From: Gammaproteobacteria bacterium
GTDB taxonomy: Bacteria > Pseudomonadota > Gammaproteobacteria > Burkholderiales > Nitrosomonadaceae
Reading direction: 5' to 3'
Length of the DNA: 64,000 nucleotides
NCBI GenBank assembly: GCA_015709615.1
Contig: CP054179.1
Coordinates: 1,736,001-1,800,000 of the forward strand
The translations under genes were made by a program, and so were the position numbers. Below the pieces are notes generated by a model. That model was given only the letters and a program-made list of their open reading frames with translations. It did not search any database and was not told the origin of the DNA. Shown one piece after another: positions 7,460 through 16,614 of this stretch (positions are counted from its first letter, which is position 1; each line of letters begins with the position of its first letter).

Positions 7460-7837
7460 TTATTTATTAGGCAATTTCTCAATTAAGCCTTTTTCTTTCA
7501 ATTTACTTAAACGCTTCAGAATAGCTTTATCATCCCTTAGCTTTGGGTCGTATTTTCTCAGCATCTCATGGACAAAAGCCGCTTGATAACCATATCTTTT
7601 AAATTTGGGGCCTCTGGATATTGCCTCTTTCTCGATTTCGTCAAGGTAAACCGTTCTCTCATCCTTCGCTGCGCGTGTTTTGCCGCCTGTGTCACGGCCT
7701 TCTGCTTTTGCGAGCTTTACGACAGGTTCTATGACTGATTCAGCATCGCATTTAAATGAATTACCTGTTTCGTCTAAAAGCAAAATAAAAAAGTCGGCCG
7801 TATCCTTAACTTCTGGTGTCATCTCTGGGCTATTCAT
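7460..7837 (-). CDS. island protein of unknown function, possibly 5'-truncated
   Basis: From the ATG at 7835-7837 the product has 125 residues. The C-terminal half (RYGYQAAFVHEMLRKYD to KLKEKGLIEKLPNK) looks like a winged-helix unit. The frame stays open upstream for fourteen codons (KFLQEILKNAIQTA), a convincing helix, and is closed only by a TAG (7873-7875) at the edge of the IS481-like insertion. No ribosome site precedes the ATG. The true start was therefore probably removed when the transposase gene arrived. No family recognised. A 140-bp gap follows before the AlpA-like gene and could hold its promoter. Confidence 0.5.
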   Translation of the reverse strand: MNSPEMTPEVKDTADFFILLLDETGNSFKCDAESVIEPVVKLAKAEGRDTGGKTRAAKDERTVYLDEIEKEAISRGPKFKRYGYQAAFVHEMLRKYDPKLRDDKAILKRLSKLKEKGLIEKLPNK

Positions 7838-7915
7838 CGCCGTTTGTATGGCATTCTTTAAAATTTCCTGTAAGAATTTCTAGCGTTGTTTACAGTATTC
7901 AGGAGAATACTGTAG

Positions 7916-8728
7916 ATGAACATACACAAACGCACTCGCTTAACATTATTGGATCGTCAGGAAATCTGGCGGCTGTATCAAACCCGGCTGTGGAAGGTGG
8001 TTCAGCTGGCAGAATACTTTCACGTCAGCCGGCCAACGATTTATGACGTACTGAAACGAGCCAGACTCCAGGAATTTACTCCGCGTAGCAGTACCAATCA
8101 GCGCTTCAAAACACTGCAGTATGGCCTCAAACGTTTGGCTAAAGTAGAGCAAACCATCCAGGAACGTCTCAAGCGTGAAGCGAAGCGCTATAATAAATCT
8201 TATCCGGGCGAGCTCGTTCACCTCGATACCAAGCGGCTTCCATTATTGAAAGGACAGTCTGCCAATGAACCTCGCGAGTACCTGTTTGTGGCCATCGATG
8301 ATTTCTCCAGGGAATTGTATGCCGATATCTTCCCCGATAAAACTCAATACAGCGCCGCTTGCTTTCTCATCGCTACTGTTGCCCAATGTCCTTATCAAAT
8401 CGATTGCACTTATTCCGATAACGGCACGGAATTTAAAGGAACTGACGATCATGCTTTTGTCAAAGCTTGCAGGCAACACGGTATCGGTCAGAAGTTTACT
8501 CGTGTCAATCGTCCTCAAACCAACGGCAAAGCTGAGCGGGTCATCCGTACCCTGATGGACATGTGGCACAGTAAGATTCACTTTAAAGACAGCGCCGATC
8601 GACGCATTCAGCTTCTCCGTTTCATTAACTTCTACAACACCGTCAAACCCCATAAGAGTTTGTATAACGCAACCCCTTATGAAATACTCTTCGCTTATTT
8701 CAATCAACCTCTCTGTAAACAACCCTGA
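7916..8728 (+). CDS. IS481-like DDE transposase/integrase
   Basis: A 270-residue protein. Residues about 8-52 form an HTH (LTLLDRQEIWRLYQTRLWKV, then VSRPTIYDVLKRARL), followed by the rve integrase core: HLDTKRLPLL (first Asp, about 103), CTYSDNGTEFKG (second Asp, about 164) and NRPQTNGKAERVIRTL (Glu, about 203), then the closing HKSLYNATPYEIL. This is the D,D-35-E core of IS481 and IS3-type enzymes in a single frame. Terminal inverted repeats are not clear: only a loose GTT-GTTTA resemblance between the left (about 7885) and right (about 8750) flanks is visible. It sits between the island and ftsZ and is alone on the plus strand. Confidence 0.8.
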   Translation: MNIHKRTRLTLLDRQEIWRLYQTRLWKVVQLAEYFHVSRPTIYDVLKRARLQEFTPRSSTNQRFKTLQYGLKRLAKVEQTIQERLKREAKRYNKSYPGELVHLDTKRLPLLKGQSANEPREYLFVAIDDFSRELYADIFPDKTQYSAACFLIATVAQCPYQIDCTYSDNGTEFKGTDDHAFVKACRQHGIGQKFTRVNRPQTNGKAERVIRTLMDMWHSKIHFKDSADRRIQLLRFINFYNTVKPHKSLYNATPYEILFAYFNQPLCKQP

Positions 8729-8833
8729 GATTTCTTACATATAAACTAACGACCTAATATAGAATCCGCAAATAAGTTATCTTCACAAAATTATCGGCAG
8801 CCTCAATTGCAGCAATCGTTTTTCCGGTTCATA

Positions 8834-8855
8834 ACCCCACCTTATGCGGTGGGGT
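8834..8855 (+). terminator. GC-rich stem-loop before the dcw cluster end
   Basis: ACCCCACC (8834-8841) pairs with GGTGGGGT (8848-8855) around a 6-base loop, followed by ATTTG. The T run is weak, so termination may be inefficient. It lies between the convergent transposase gene and ftsZ and could insulate one from the other. Confidence 0.45.
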
Positions 8856-8939
8856 ATTTGTTGCCTTCTTTAATTCTCTGATTTCCAATTTTTCACTCCT
8901 AAAAATGAGAAAAATTAAATCCTCAGAAATTAAACAATG

Positions 8940-10097
8940 TTAATCGGCTTGCCTTCTCAAGAAAGCAGGTATATCCATCGGATCCACACCCGATTGGCGC
9001 ATTGCGGCCACTGTGGCATTGCTTCTTCTACCTGTGCGTATGACGGCAGGTTCTTCAGCGGAATAAACGGAATCCCGGTCGTCTGTGCCGGTACGCGTAT
9101 GCACCACGGTCAACGGAGAATTCTGGTTTTGATTCTGGCCGACCATGCTGCCAAGACCGGTTGCCACCATGGTAACGCGCAAATTATCGGTCATATTTTC
9201 GTCAATCACGGTACCGACAATAATCGTTGCGTCTTCAGCGGTCAGATCTTTAATGGTATTCATCACTTCATGCACCTCGCGCATTTTCAGCGACGAGCTG
9301 GCGGTAATATTCACCAGAATGCCGCGCGCTCCGGACAAGGAGATATCCTCGAGCAGCGGGCTTGATACCGCGCGTTCCGCCGCAACCCGGGCGCGATCGA
9401 CGCCCATGGCAATAGCCGAACCCATCATCGCCATGCCCATTTCCGACATGACCGTTCTGACGTCGGCAAAATCCACGTTGACCAAGCCGGGACAATTGAT
9501 CACTTCGGCGATACCGGCTACCGCGCCGTAGAGCACGTCGTTGGCGGCTTTGAATGCGTCCAGCATAGAAATATCGTTACCCAGTACCATCATGAGCTTA
9601 TCGTTCGGGATCACAATCAGCGAGTCCACATGCTGCGACAATGCTTCCATGCCCGCTTTGGCGGCCGCCAGGCGTTTGCCTTCGAATGCGAAAGGTTTGC
9701 TGACCACAGCCACGGTTAAAATACCCATTTCCTTAGCGACTTGCGCTACCACCGGCGCCGCGCCGGTTCCGGTGCCGCCGCCCATGCCCGCGGTGATAAA
9801 CAGCATATCCGCGCCTTGAATCAGTTCGGCAATACGGTCACGGTCTTCCAGCGCGGCTTCGCGGCCGATTTCAGGATTTGCGCCCGCGCCCAACCCTTTG
9901 GTAATACCCGTACCCAGTTGCAGTACGGTCGGTGCTTTATTACTTTTCAATGCCTGGGCATCAGTGTTCATACTGATGAACTCAACGCCTTGCATGCCGT
10001 TCTGGATCATATGATCCACAGCATTGCTGCCGCACCCACCAACACCGACAACCTTGATGACTGCTTCTTGAGTTTCGTTATTCATGATCTCGAACAT
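8940..10097 (-). CDS. ftsZ: cell division protein FtsZ
   Basis: This 385-residue tubulin-like GTPase polymerises at midcell into the Z ring. Visible are the N-terminal VVGVGGCGSNAVDHM, the tubulin signature GMGGGTGTGAAP (about residues 104-115), the T7 loop NVDFADVRTVM and the conserved C-terminal peptide DIPAFLRRQAD, which binds FtsA and ZipA. The length is normal. It is the last gene of the dcw cluster, 67 bp after ftsA, with a clear ribosome site (AAAGGAGAAAC). The annotated start MFEIMNNETQ could also be the second ATG, four codons in. A spacer with a mobile gene follows its stop. Confidence 0.98.
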   Translation of the reverse strand: MFEIMNNETQEAVIKVVGVGGCGSNAVDHMIQNGMQGVEFISMNTDAQALKSNKAPTVLQLGTGITKGLGAGANPEIGREAALEDRDRIAELIQGADMLFITAGMGGGTGTGAAPVVAQVAKEMGILTVAVVSKPFAFEGKRLAAAKAGMEALSQHVDSLIVIPNDKLMMVLGNDISMLDAFKAANDVLYGAVAGIAEVINCPGLVNVDFADVRTVMSEMGMAMMGSAIAMGVDRARVAAERAVSSPLLEDISLSGARGILVNITASSSLKMREVHEVMNTIKDLTAEDATIIVGTVIDENMTDNLRVTMVATGLGSMVGQNQNQNSPLTVVHTRTGTDDRDSVYSAEEPAVIRTGRRSNATVAAMRQSGVDPMDIPAFLRRQAD

Positions 10098-10164
10098 ATT
10101 GTTTCTCCTTTAGTACATTGAAATTAAAGCCGCTTGACTGCAATACAACCCATGAAATTTCACA

Positions 10165-11403
10165 TTAAAAATTTCTTTGGAACCACCCCTTCATTCTGGA
10201 GAAAATCTGCTTCGCAGAGCCTCCTTGTAATCTTGAACCATGTTGATGCTGCATCTGCTCGATACCGGCCAGAATCAAACCAATCCCGGTCGAATAACGC
10301 GGCGTATGGATCACGTCTTTCAAGTTGCCGTGATAATTGGGCATGCCTAATCGCACCGGCATATGAAAGATTTCTTCTCCCAATTCCACCATACCCCGCA
10401 ATGAAGCGGATCCGCCGGTAATCACGATGCCCGATGACAGCAACTCTTCAAACCCGCTGCGGCGCAACTCGGCTTGCACCATGCAGTAAAGCTCTTCCGC
10501 GCGCGGCTCTATGACCTCAGCCAGAGTTTGTTTGGAAAGCTGGCGCGACCCGCGATTGCCCACATCCGGCACTTCCACCATTTCATGGGTATCGGTGAGA
10601 CTTCTCAAGGCACAGCCGTAGCGGCACTTGATGTCTTCCGCGCTTTTGGTCGGCGTGCGTAGCGCCATCGCAATGTCGTTGGTGATTTGGTCTCCCGCGA
10701 TCGGAATCACCGCGGTGTGGCGGATGGCGCCATGGGTAAACACCGCAATATCCGTTGTTCCACCACCGATATCGACCAGACAGACGCCCAAATCCTTTTC
10801 ATCCTCGGACAGCACCGCCATGGCCGAAGCCAGCGGTTGCAAGATCAGATCGCGCACTTCCAGACCGCAGCGGTGCACGCACTTGACGATATTCTGTGCA
10901 GCCGAAACGGCGCCCGTGACAATGTGCACTTTCACTTCCAGCCGTATGCCGCTCATCCCTACCGGTTCACGCACATCCTCCTGACCATCGATGATGAATT
11001 CCTGATTCAAAATATGCAAGATTTGCTGATCGGCCGGGATATTTACCGCTTTGGCCGCTTCCATGACGCGTTCGACATCTTTCTCGGTCACTTCCTTATC
11101 TTTGATGGGCACCATACCGTCGGAATTAAACCCTTTGATATGGCTGCCCGCTATGCCGGTATAGACTTCATGAATCTTGCAATCCGCCATCAACTCCGCT
11201 TCTTCCAATGCGCGCTGAATGGCATTCACCGTTGTCTCGATATTGGCCACAACACCCTTTTTCAATCCACGCGAAGAATGGCTTCCCAAACCGATCACCT
11301 CAAAACCGCCGTCCGGAACGACCTCCGCGACAATGGCCACGATCTTGGATGTGCCGATGTCGAGACCGACCACCAGATTTCTATTTTCTCGCGCTTTATT
11401 CAT
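10165..11403 (-). CDS. ftsA: cell division protein FtsA
   Basis: This 412-residue actin-like ATPase tethers FtsZ to the membrane and recruits later division proteins. Motifs: phosphate 1 loop LVVGLDIGTSKI (about residues 10-21), phosphate 2 loop LVDIGGGTTDIAVF (about 209-222), and the adenosine motif GIVITGGSASLRGM near 323-337. The end, KQIFSRMKGWFQRNF, is the amphipathic membrane-targeting helix. The 1C domain that contacts other division proteins is present. It lies 20 bp after ftsQ and 67 bp before ftsZ, in the usual order. Confidence 0.98.
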   Translation of the reverse strand: MNKARENRNLVVGLDIGTSKIVAIVAEVVPDGGFEVIGLGSHSSRGLKKGVVANIETTVNAIQRALEEAELMADCKIHEVYTGIAGSHIKGFNSDGMVPIKDKEVTEKDVERVMEAAKAVNIPADQQILHILNQEFIIDGQEDVREPVGMSGIRLEVKVHIVTGAVSAAQNIVKCVHRCGLEVRDLILQPLASAMAVLSEDEKDLGVCLVDIGGGTTDIAVFTHGAIRHTAVIPIAGDQITNDIAMALRTPTKSAEDIKCRYGCALRSLTDTHEMVEVPDVGNRGSRQLSKQTLAEVIEPRAEELYCMVQAELRRSGFEELLSSGIVITGGSASLRGMVELGEEIFHMPVRLGMPNYHGNLKDVIHTPRYSTGIGLILAGIEQMQHQHGSRLQGGSAKQIFSRMKGWFQRNF

Positions 11404-11423
11404 CTAATCCCATCTCCATGGTC

Positions 11424-12197
11424 TTACGTCTCTCTCCTCGTGCCAGACTTACGCGGTTGTTGTATTACTTCGGGCATGCGGATAGCAAAGCCATTGGGAT
11501 AGCGCAAATCGACATACGCTAACGGCCCTTGCTGGCTCAACCGTGCAATACTGTGGTTATAGACTAAAACATAGCGAGCCAGCCGCTCTTCAATCTCGTT
11601 GCGCCCCAGTTCCAAAACCGTTCCGGTATCGAGCTGAATGCGCCATGCATAACGCGCGGTCAGGCTTATTTCTGCGATTTGCTGCTGCAGCGGCGCCAAT
11701 ATCCGGCTGAAGCGCCGGAATTGCTGCGTCACCTCGTGCGCACTGGCTTCGTTAGGCCCGGTAAACACCGGCAAATCAGTATCGGCGGTCACCCGGAACA
11801 CCTCACCGTAGGTATTAACCAGTGCATGACTACCCCAATAGGCCAATGCCCGATGCTCCTCAAGCGTCACATTCAACCCATGCGGCCATTCCCTTTTCAC
11901 CCTGGCTTCACGCACCCACGGTAATTTTACAAAAGCTTCACGCACTTCAGTGAGATTTACCGAAATAAAATTTCCCGCGATTTCATTTCTCACCAGTTGC
12001 TCAATTTGATCGCGCGTCACATGTTCCAGCTCGGCTCTGCCTTTTTCCGCACCCTGAATGACTTGCACATTAATTTCCTTGATCGGAAACAGTGGTGGCT
12101 GGATAAGCTGCAAGCTGACGGCGTACAGAGCCGCCAGCGCCACCGAAGTGAACAATGTCCCGGACAGTAGATTCAAGGCGTGATGGTTATTCCACAT
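11424..12197 (-). CDS. ftsQ: cell division protein FtsQ
   Basis: A 257-residue bitopic inner-membrane protein. A short cytoplasmic tail is followed by one membrane helix (LLSGTLFTSVALAALYAVSL, about residues 9-28). A periplasmic POTRA domain comes next (IKEINVQVIQGAEK..., with the conserved EHVTRDQIEQLV and LTEVREAFVKLPWVREARVKR), then the beta domain with EEHRALAYWG and LVNTYGEVF. FtsQ links early cytoplasmic and late periplasmic division proteins through FtsB and FtsL. Its start overlaps the end of ddl by 11 bp, indicating translational coupling. Confidence 0.96.
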   Translation of the reverse strand: MWNNHHALNLLSGTLFTSVALAALYAVSLQLIQPPLFPIKEINVQVIQGAEKGRAELEHVTRDQIEQLVRNEIAGNFISVNLTEVREAFVKLPWVREARVKREWPHGLNVTLEEHRALAYWGSHALVNTYGEVFRVTADTDLPVFTGPNEASAHEVTQQFRRFSRILAPLQQQIAEISLTARYAWRIQLDTGTVLELGRNEIEERLARYVLVYNHSIARLSQQGPLAYVDLRYPNGFAIRMPEVIQQPRKSGTRRET

Positions 12198-13104
12198 GAG
12201 CCAAATCCAATATTTTCAGAACCAAATCGTCAAAAGAAATCCCCGCGGTTCTTGCCGCCATCGGTACCAGACTGTGGCCGGTCATGCCGGGCGAAGTATT
12301 CGCTTCGAGGAAGTAAAATTGGTTGGTTGCACTCAAGATCAAATCAACCCTTCCCCAACCCTGGCAGCCCAGTACCTGATATGCCTTTAGTGCTTGTTTC
12401 TGGATCGCCGCTTCCAATTCCGCCGGTAAACCGCTTGGACAAAAGTATTGCGTATCATTGGAAAAATACTTGGCTTGGTAGTCGTAAAGCTCGCCGGCGA
12501 TTTCAATCCGCACCACCGGCAGCGGTGTTTCACCCAAAATCGCCACGGTCAATTCCTTGCCCGCGATGAATTCTTCCGCCAGCACCAACGCATCGTGCCG
12601 GGCAGCCAGCCGGTACGCTTCCGCCAAGTCCTCGGTGCGTTTCACTTTGGTCAAACCGATGGTCGAACCTTCGCGCGCCGGTTTGACGATTAGCGGCAAT
12701 CCCAATGTTTCGGCAACTTGTGTCCAATTGCTGTCGGCACGCAATAACTCGTAGCGCGGTGATTGGATGCCGATTGCTTGCCAAATCAATTTGGTGCGCC
12801 ATTTATCCATCGCCAGCGCACTGGCCATCACACCGCTGCCGGTATACGGCAACCCCAGCAACTCCAACGCGCCCTGAATCGTTCCATCCTCGCCAAAACG
12901 CCCGTGCAACGCGATAAACGCTTTATCGAATCCTTGCTGCAGCAGTTTTTCCAGTGCTTGCTCCGCAGGATCGAAAGGATGCGCATCGACGCCGCAGCGC
13001 AGCAACGCATCCAGCACAGCCTGCCCGCTTTGCAACGATATTTCCCGCTCGGCGGAACGACCACCCAGCAAAACGGCTACTTTACCCACGCTATGCGCGC
13101 TCAC
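12187..13104 (-). CDS. ddl: D-alanine--D-alanine ligase
   Basis: A 305-residue ATP-grasp enzyme joining two D-Ala for the peptidoglycan stem. The N-terminus has VAVLLGGRSAEREISLQSG, the D-Ala binding lobe. ATP-binding residues lie in PLIVKPAREGSTIGLTKV (about 138-155) and VLAEEFIAGKELTVAIL. The metal site and substrate loop are in FLEANTSPGMTGHSLVPMAA (about 266-285). The start is GTG at 13102-13104, nine bases after AGGAG, and its first base overlaps the murB stop. The length is typical for DdlB. It supplies the dipeptide used by MurF in the same cluster. Confidence 0.96.
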   Translation of the reverse strand: MSAHSVGKVAVLLGGRSAEREISLQSGQAVLDALLRCGVDAHPFDPAEQALEKLLQQGFDKAFIALHGRFGEDGTIQGALELLGLPYTGSGVMASALAMDKWRTKLIWQAIGIQSPRYELLRADSNWTQVAETLGLPLIVKPAREGSTIGLTKVKRTEDLAEAYRLAARHDALVLAEEFIAGKELTVAILGETPLPVVRIEIAGELYDYQAKYFSNDTQYFCPSGLPAELEAAIQKQALKAYQVLGCQGWGRVDLILSATNQFYFLEANTSPGMTGHSLVPMAARTAGISFDDLVLKILDLAHVE

Positions 13105-14093
13105 TACGTCAATCTCCTGGCGTCGCCAATGATCCGGACTTCCGGAACCAGTGCTATACCCGTTGCTTTCTTAACCCTGCCTTGCACCATCATAATCAAG
13201 GCTTCAATATCCGCCGCGCTGGCGTTACCGGTATTGACAATGAAATTGGCATGCTTGGGCGACACCATCGCACCACCAATAGAACATCCCTTCAGGCCGC
13301 ATGCTTCAATCAAACGCGCCGCATGATCTCCCGGCGGATTGCGGAATACCGAACCGGCATTCGGCTGATCGAGCGGCTGGCTGGCCACCCGTTGCGCCAG
13401 CAATTGCTTGATACGTGCGCGGGCTTGCGCCTGATCGCCCGGCGGCAACCGGAAGTACGCGCCAGTAAACCATTCACTCTCCATCGCACCGGCTGCTCCG
13501 GCATGCCGTTGCACGCTGCGGTAACCGATTGTGTATTCGCTTGGCTGACGTATCAAGACTTGTCCGCCGCCATTGACAACTTGCACCTGTTGCACGATTT
13601 CCCAGGTTTCCGATCCGTAGCATCCGGCGTTCATCGCCAGCGCGCCGCCGACCGTACCCGGTATCCCGGCCAAAAATTCCGCCCCTGCGAGATGATGTTT
13701 GGCGGCAAAACGCGCCACCTTGGCGCACGCTACACCTGCACCCGCGTAAATCAACGCACCGGATGAGTTCTGCTCGATCACACGCGCATCATTCAAGCGC
13801 GCGTGCAGTGCCACGACCGTGCCGCGCAAGCCGCCGTCCCGCACCAGTAAATTGCTGCCCAAGCCAATGACATAAAGCGGTTCATGCGGAGATGCACGCA
13901 GAAAATCGGACAAATCCTCGAGATCCGCCGGCAGGTAATAGCGATCCGCATAACCGCCGGTGCGCCAGGAAGTATGCCGGCTCATCGGCTCATTGACGCG
14001 CAGCTCGCCCCGCAAAACAGGCACATCCGCATTACCAGGCGCTTCACCCGTTACTGGCATGGCAAACCTCACATTTTGATGAACAGCGGTCAT
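13104..14093 (-). CDS. murB: UDP-N-acetylenolpyruvoylglucosamine reductase
   Basis: A 329-residue flavoenzyme that reduces UDP-GlcNAc-enolpyruvate to UDP-MurNAc with NADPH. FAD-binding segments: YVIGLGSNLLVRDGGLRGTV (about 74-93) and FLAGIPGTVGGALAMNAGCY (about 142-161). The catalytic Ser region is NAGSVFRNPPGDHAARLIE. It is a type I-like short form lacking the extra C-terminal domain of E. coli MurB. An N-terminal extension of about 30 residues precedes the conserved core, so an internal start such as MSRHTSWRTGG cannot be excluded. It follows murC by 12 bp. Confidence 0.95.
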   Translation of the reverse strand: MTAVHQNVRFAMPVTGEAPGNADVPVLRGELRVNEPMSRHTSWRTGGYADRYYLPADLEDLSDFLRASPHEPLYVIGLGSNLLVRDGGLRGTVVALHARLNDARVIEQNSSGALIYAGAGVACAKVARFAAKHHLAGAEFLAGIPGTVGGALAMNAGCYGSETWEIVQQVQVVNGGGQVLIRQPSEYTIGYRSVQRHAGAAGAMESEWFTGAYFRLPPGDQAQARARIKQLLAQRVASQPLDQPNAGSVFRNPPGDHAARLIEACGLKGCSIGGAMVSPKHANFIVNTGNASAADIEALIMMVQGRVKKATGIALVPEVRIIGDARRLT

Positions 14094-14105
14094 TCCTTAT
14101 TATCC

Positions 14106-15533
14106 TCAGCATTCACCGCCGTTCACGACGGTCAGCTTGTTTTTCATTTGCGCAATGTGCGGCGCCACCTTGGCCACCGAACCCGCGCCCATCACCAGCA
14201 CAATGTCGCCATCCTTCACGATGTTCAGAATGGCATCCGGTAAATCATCCACTTCCTCGATATAAATCGGCTCGACTTTGCCCTGTACCCGGATCGAGCG
14301 CGCCAGCGATTTACTGTCCGCCGCGACAATCGGTTCTTCACCGGCCGGATAAACTTCCGTGAGCAACAGCACATCAGCTTGCGACAAAACCCGGGTGAAA
14401 CCCTCGAATACGTCGCGGGTGCGCGTATAGCGGTGCGGTTGAAAAGCCACCACCAGACGATGACCCGGAAACGCGCCGCGCGCGGCTTTGATGGTGGCTT
14501 CCATTTCCGCCGGATGGTGGCCGTAATCGTCGACCAAAGTAAAACTTTTCTGCGTGGATAAGCGGATTTCACCGTACTGCTGAAAACGCCGCTCGACGCC
14601 TTTGAATTCCGATAGCGCTTTGACGATGGCGGCATCCGGCACGCCAATCTCATTGGCGACAGCAATGGCGGCCAGGGCATTCTGGATATTATGCAAACCG
14701 GGAATATTCAGTGTGATCTCGAGTTTGCGGGCGGAGCCGTTGACACCGACGATCGCGGTGAATTTCATGCGGTGACGTTCCTGCCGGATGTCAGTCGCGC
14801 GTACTTGCGCTTCCTGTGACAAACCGTACGTCGTGATCGGTTTGGTAATCGACGGCATCACTTCGCGGATATTGGCGTCATCCATGCAAACCACTGCCAT
14901 GCCGTAAAAAGGCAAGTGCTGCACGAAATCGACGAAAGTCTGCTTCAACCGGCTGAAGTCGTGACCGTATGTTTCCATATGATCCGCATCGATATTCGTC
15001 ACGACCGCCAGCATAGGTTGTAAATACAAAAACGAAGCATCCGATTCATCCGCTTCGACGACGATGAACTCGCCGCTGCCAAGTTTGGCATGACAACCCG
15101 CCGCTTCCAGTTTTCCGCCGATGACAAACGTCGGGTCCATATCCGCCGCCGCCAGAATGCTCGCGATCAGGCTGGTGGTCGTGGTTTTGCCGTGCGTTCC
15201 CGCAATCGCGATACCGCTGCGCAACCGCAGCAGCTCCGCCAGCATCATGGCGCGCGGCACCACTGGTATATTTTTGTTTTTGGCGGCGATCACTTCCGGA
15301 TTGTCCGGTTTCACCGCGGTCGACGTCACCACCACATCCGCTCCGGCAATCTGTTCACTGGCATGTCCGGCATAAACTTTAATACCGAGCTTCGCCAAAC
15401 GCTGCGTTACCGCGTTTTTCATCAAATCGGAACCGCTGACCTGATACCCCAGATTGACGAAAACCTCGGCAATACCGCTCATGCCCGCACCGCCGATACC
15501 GACGAAATGAATATGTTTGACTTTATGCTTCAT
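14106..15533 (-). CDS. murC: UDP-N-acetylmuramate--L-alanine ligase
   Basis: A 475-residue Mur ligase that adds L-Ala to UDP-MurNAc with ATP. The N-terminal nucleotide-sugar domain begins KHIHFVGIGGAGMSGIAEV. The ATP loop is GIAIAGTHGKTTTTSLIAS (about 107-125). The central metal and ligase residues include EADESDASFLYLQP and DHMETYGHD. The C-terminal domain carries LVDDYGHHPAEMEATIKAA and FQPHRYTRTRD. Its start overlaps the end of murG by 11 bp, the usual coupling in this cluster. Confidence 0.97.
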   Translation of the reverse strand: MKHKVKHIHFVGIGGAGMSGIAEVFVNLGYQVSGSDLMKNAVTQRLAKLGIKVYAGHASEQIAGADVVVTSTAVKPDNPEVIAAKNKNIPVVPRAMMLAELLRLRSGIAIAGTHGKTTTTSLIASILAAADMDPTFVIGGKLEAAGCHAKLGSGEFIVVEADESDASFLYLQPMLAVVTNIDADHMETYGHDFSRLKQTFVDFVQHLPFYGMAVVCMDDANIREVMPSITKPITTYGLSQEAQVRATDIRQERHRMKFTAIVGVNGSARKLEITLNIPGLHNIQNALAAIAVANEIGVPDAAIVKALSEFKGVERRFQQYGEIRLSTQKSFTLVDDYGHHPAEMEATIKAARGAFPGHRLVVAFQPHRYTRTRDVFEGFTRVLSQADVLLLTEVYPAGEEPIVAADSKSLARSIRVQGKVEPIYIEEVDDLPDAILNIVKDGDIVLVMGAGSVAKVAPHIAQMKNKLTVVNGGEC

Positions 15534-16614
15534 GCAGCGCTCCGCTCAACTCGATACAAGCTTCGGCCACCACCCGGGTGGCATCCGGTTTCGCCTGGTC
15601 GCGCGCGGCCAAGGCCATGATCAGCAATTTTTCACGGGTTAGCTCCATGAGCAAATCCGCCAGTTTTTGCGCAGTCAACTCGCATTGCGGCAGCAATAAG
15701 GCGGCACCGTGCCGGGCCAGAAATTGCGCATTAGCGGTTTGATGATCGTCGACTGCATGCGGGTAGGGCACCAGAATGCTGGCAACGCCCGCGGTGCTTA
15801 ATTCCGCAACGGTTAACGCACCGGCGCGGCAGATCACCAGATCGCAATCGGCGTAGTGTTTGGCCATATCATCGATGAACGCGCTCACTTCCCCGTCCAG
15901 TTGCAAGTCTTCATACGCTTTTTTAACCGCTTCCCAATGCACGGTTCCAGCTTGATGCACCACCAAGGGGCGCGCATCCTCCGGTACCAGCTTAAGCGCT
16001 TGCGGCACGACGGTATTCAGGATTTGCGCACCGAGACTGCCGCCCACCACGAGTAATTTCAATGGACCCCGCCGTCCTTGGAAGCGTTCTTCCGGCGGAT
16101 CTATTTGCGCAATTTCGGCGCGCACCGGATTACCCGAACATACCGTTGTTTCCGGATTACCGCGAAGCGCGCCGGGAAATCCGAGAAAAATCCTGTCCGC
16201 CAGTTTCGCCAGAATTTTATTGGTCAACCCGGCGATCGAGTTCTGTTCGTGAATCACCAGCGGCTTATTGAGCAGTGATGCCATCATGCCGCCGGGAAAG
16301 GCCGGATAACCGCCCATACCCAGCACCACATCCGGCTGCACGCGCTGAATGATGCGCATGCTCTGCCAGAATGCCTTGAGTAATCGCACCGGCAGCATCA
16401 ACCAAGTCGCCAGATGTTTGCCGCGCAATCCGGAAAAGCGAATCACTTCGGTTGTATAACCGTGCTGCGGCACCAGTTTTAATTCCATGCCGGCTTCCGT
16501 TCCCAGCCAAACAACACGCCAGCCGGCCTGCCTGAGATAATCGGCCACCGCCAATCCCGGAAACACATGCCCGCCGGTGCCGCCTGCCATGATCAAAATC
16601 GTAGGCGCGCTCAT
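15523..16614 (-). CDS. murG: lipid II synthase (UDP-GlcNAc transferase) MurG
   Basis: The start is the ATG at 16612-16614 (MSAPTILIMAGGTGGHVFPG), overlapping the ftsW stop as ATGA; the much longer open frame upstream is only the shadow of ftsW. The 363-residue GT-B enzyme transfers GlcNAc from UDP-GlcNAc to lipid I on the inner face of the membrane. Visible are the G-loop near the N-terminus, the acceptor-side PDVVLGMGGYPAFPGG, HEQNSIAGLTNK, the second G-loop VVGGSLGAQILN and the UDP-binding VICRAGALTVAEL (about 268-280). Confidence 0.97.
   Translation of the reverse strand: MSAPTILIMAGGTGGHVFPGLAVADYLRQAGWRVVWLGTEAGMELKLVPQHGYTTEVIRFSGLRGKHLATWLMLPVRLLKAFWQSMRIIQRVQPDVVLGMGGYPAFPGGMMASLLNKPLVIHEQNSIAGLTNKILAKLADRIFLGFPGALRGNPETTVCSGNPVRAEIAQIDPPEERFQGRRGPLKLLVVGGSLGAQILNTVVPQALKLVPEDARPLVVHQAGTVHWEAVKKAYEDLQLDGEVSAFIDDMAKHYADCDLVICRAGALTVAELSTAGVASILVPYPHAVDDHQTANAQFLARHGAALLLPQCELTAQKLADLLMELTREKLLIMALAARDQAKPDATRVVAEACIELSGALHEA

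Noticed and set aside
7880..8760. Terminal inverted repeats and target duplication of the IS481-like gene
   Set aside because: Only a loose GTT-GTTTA similarity between flanks; too weak to define ends.
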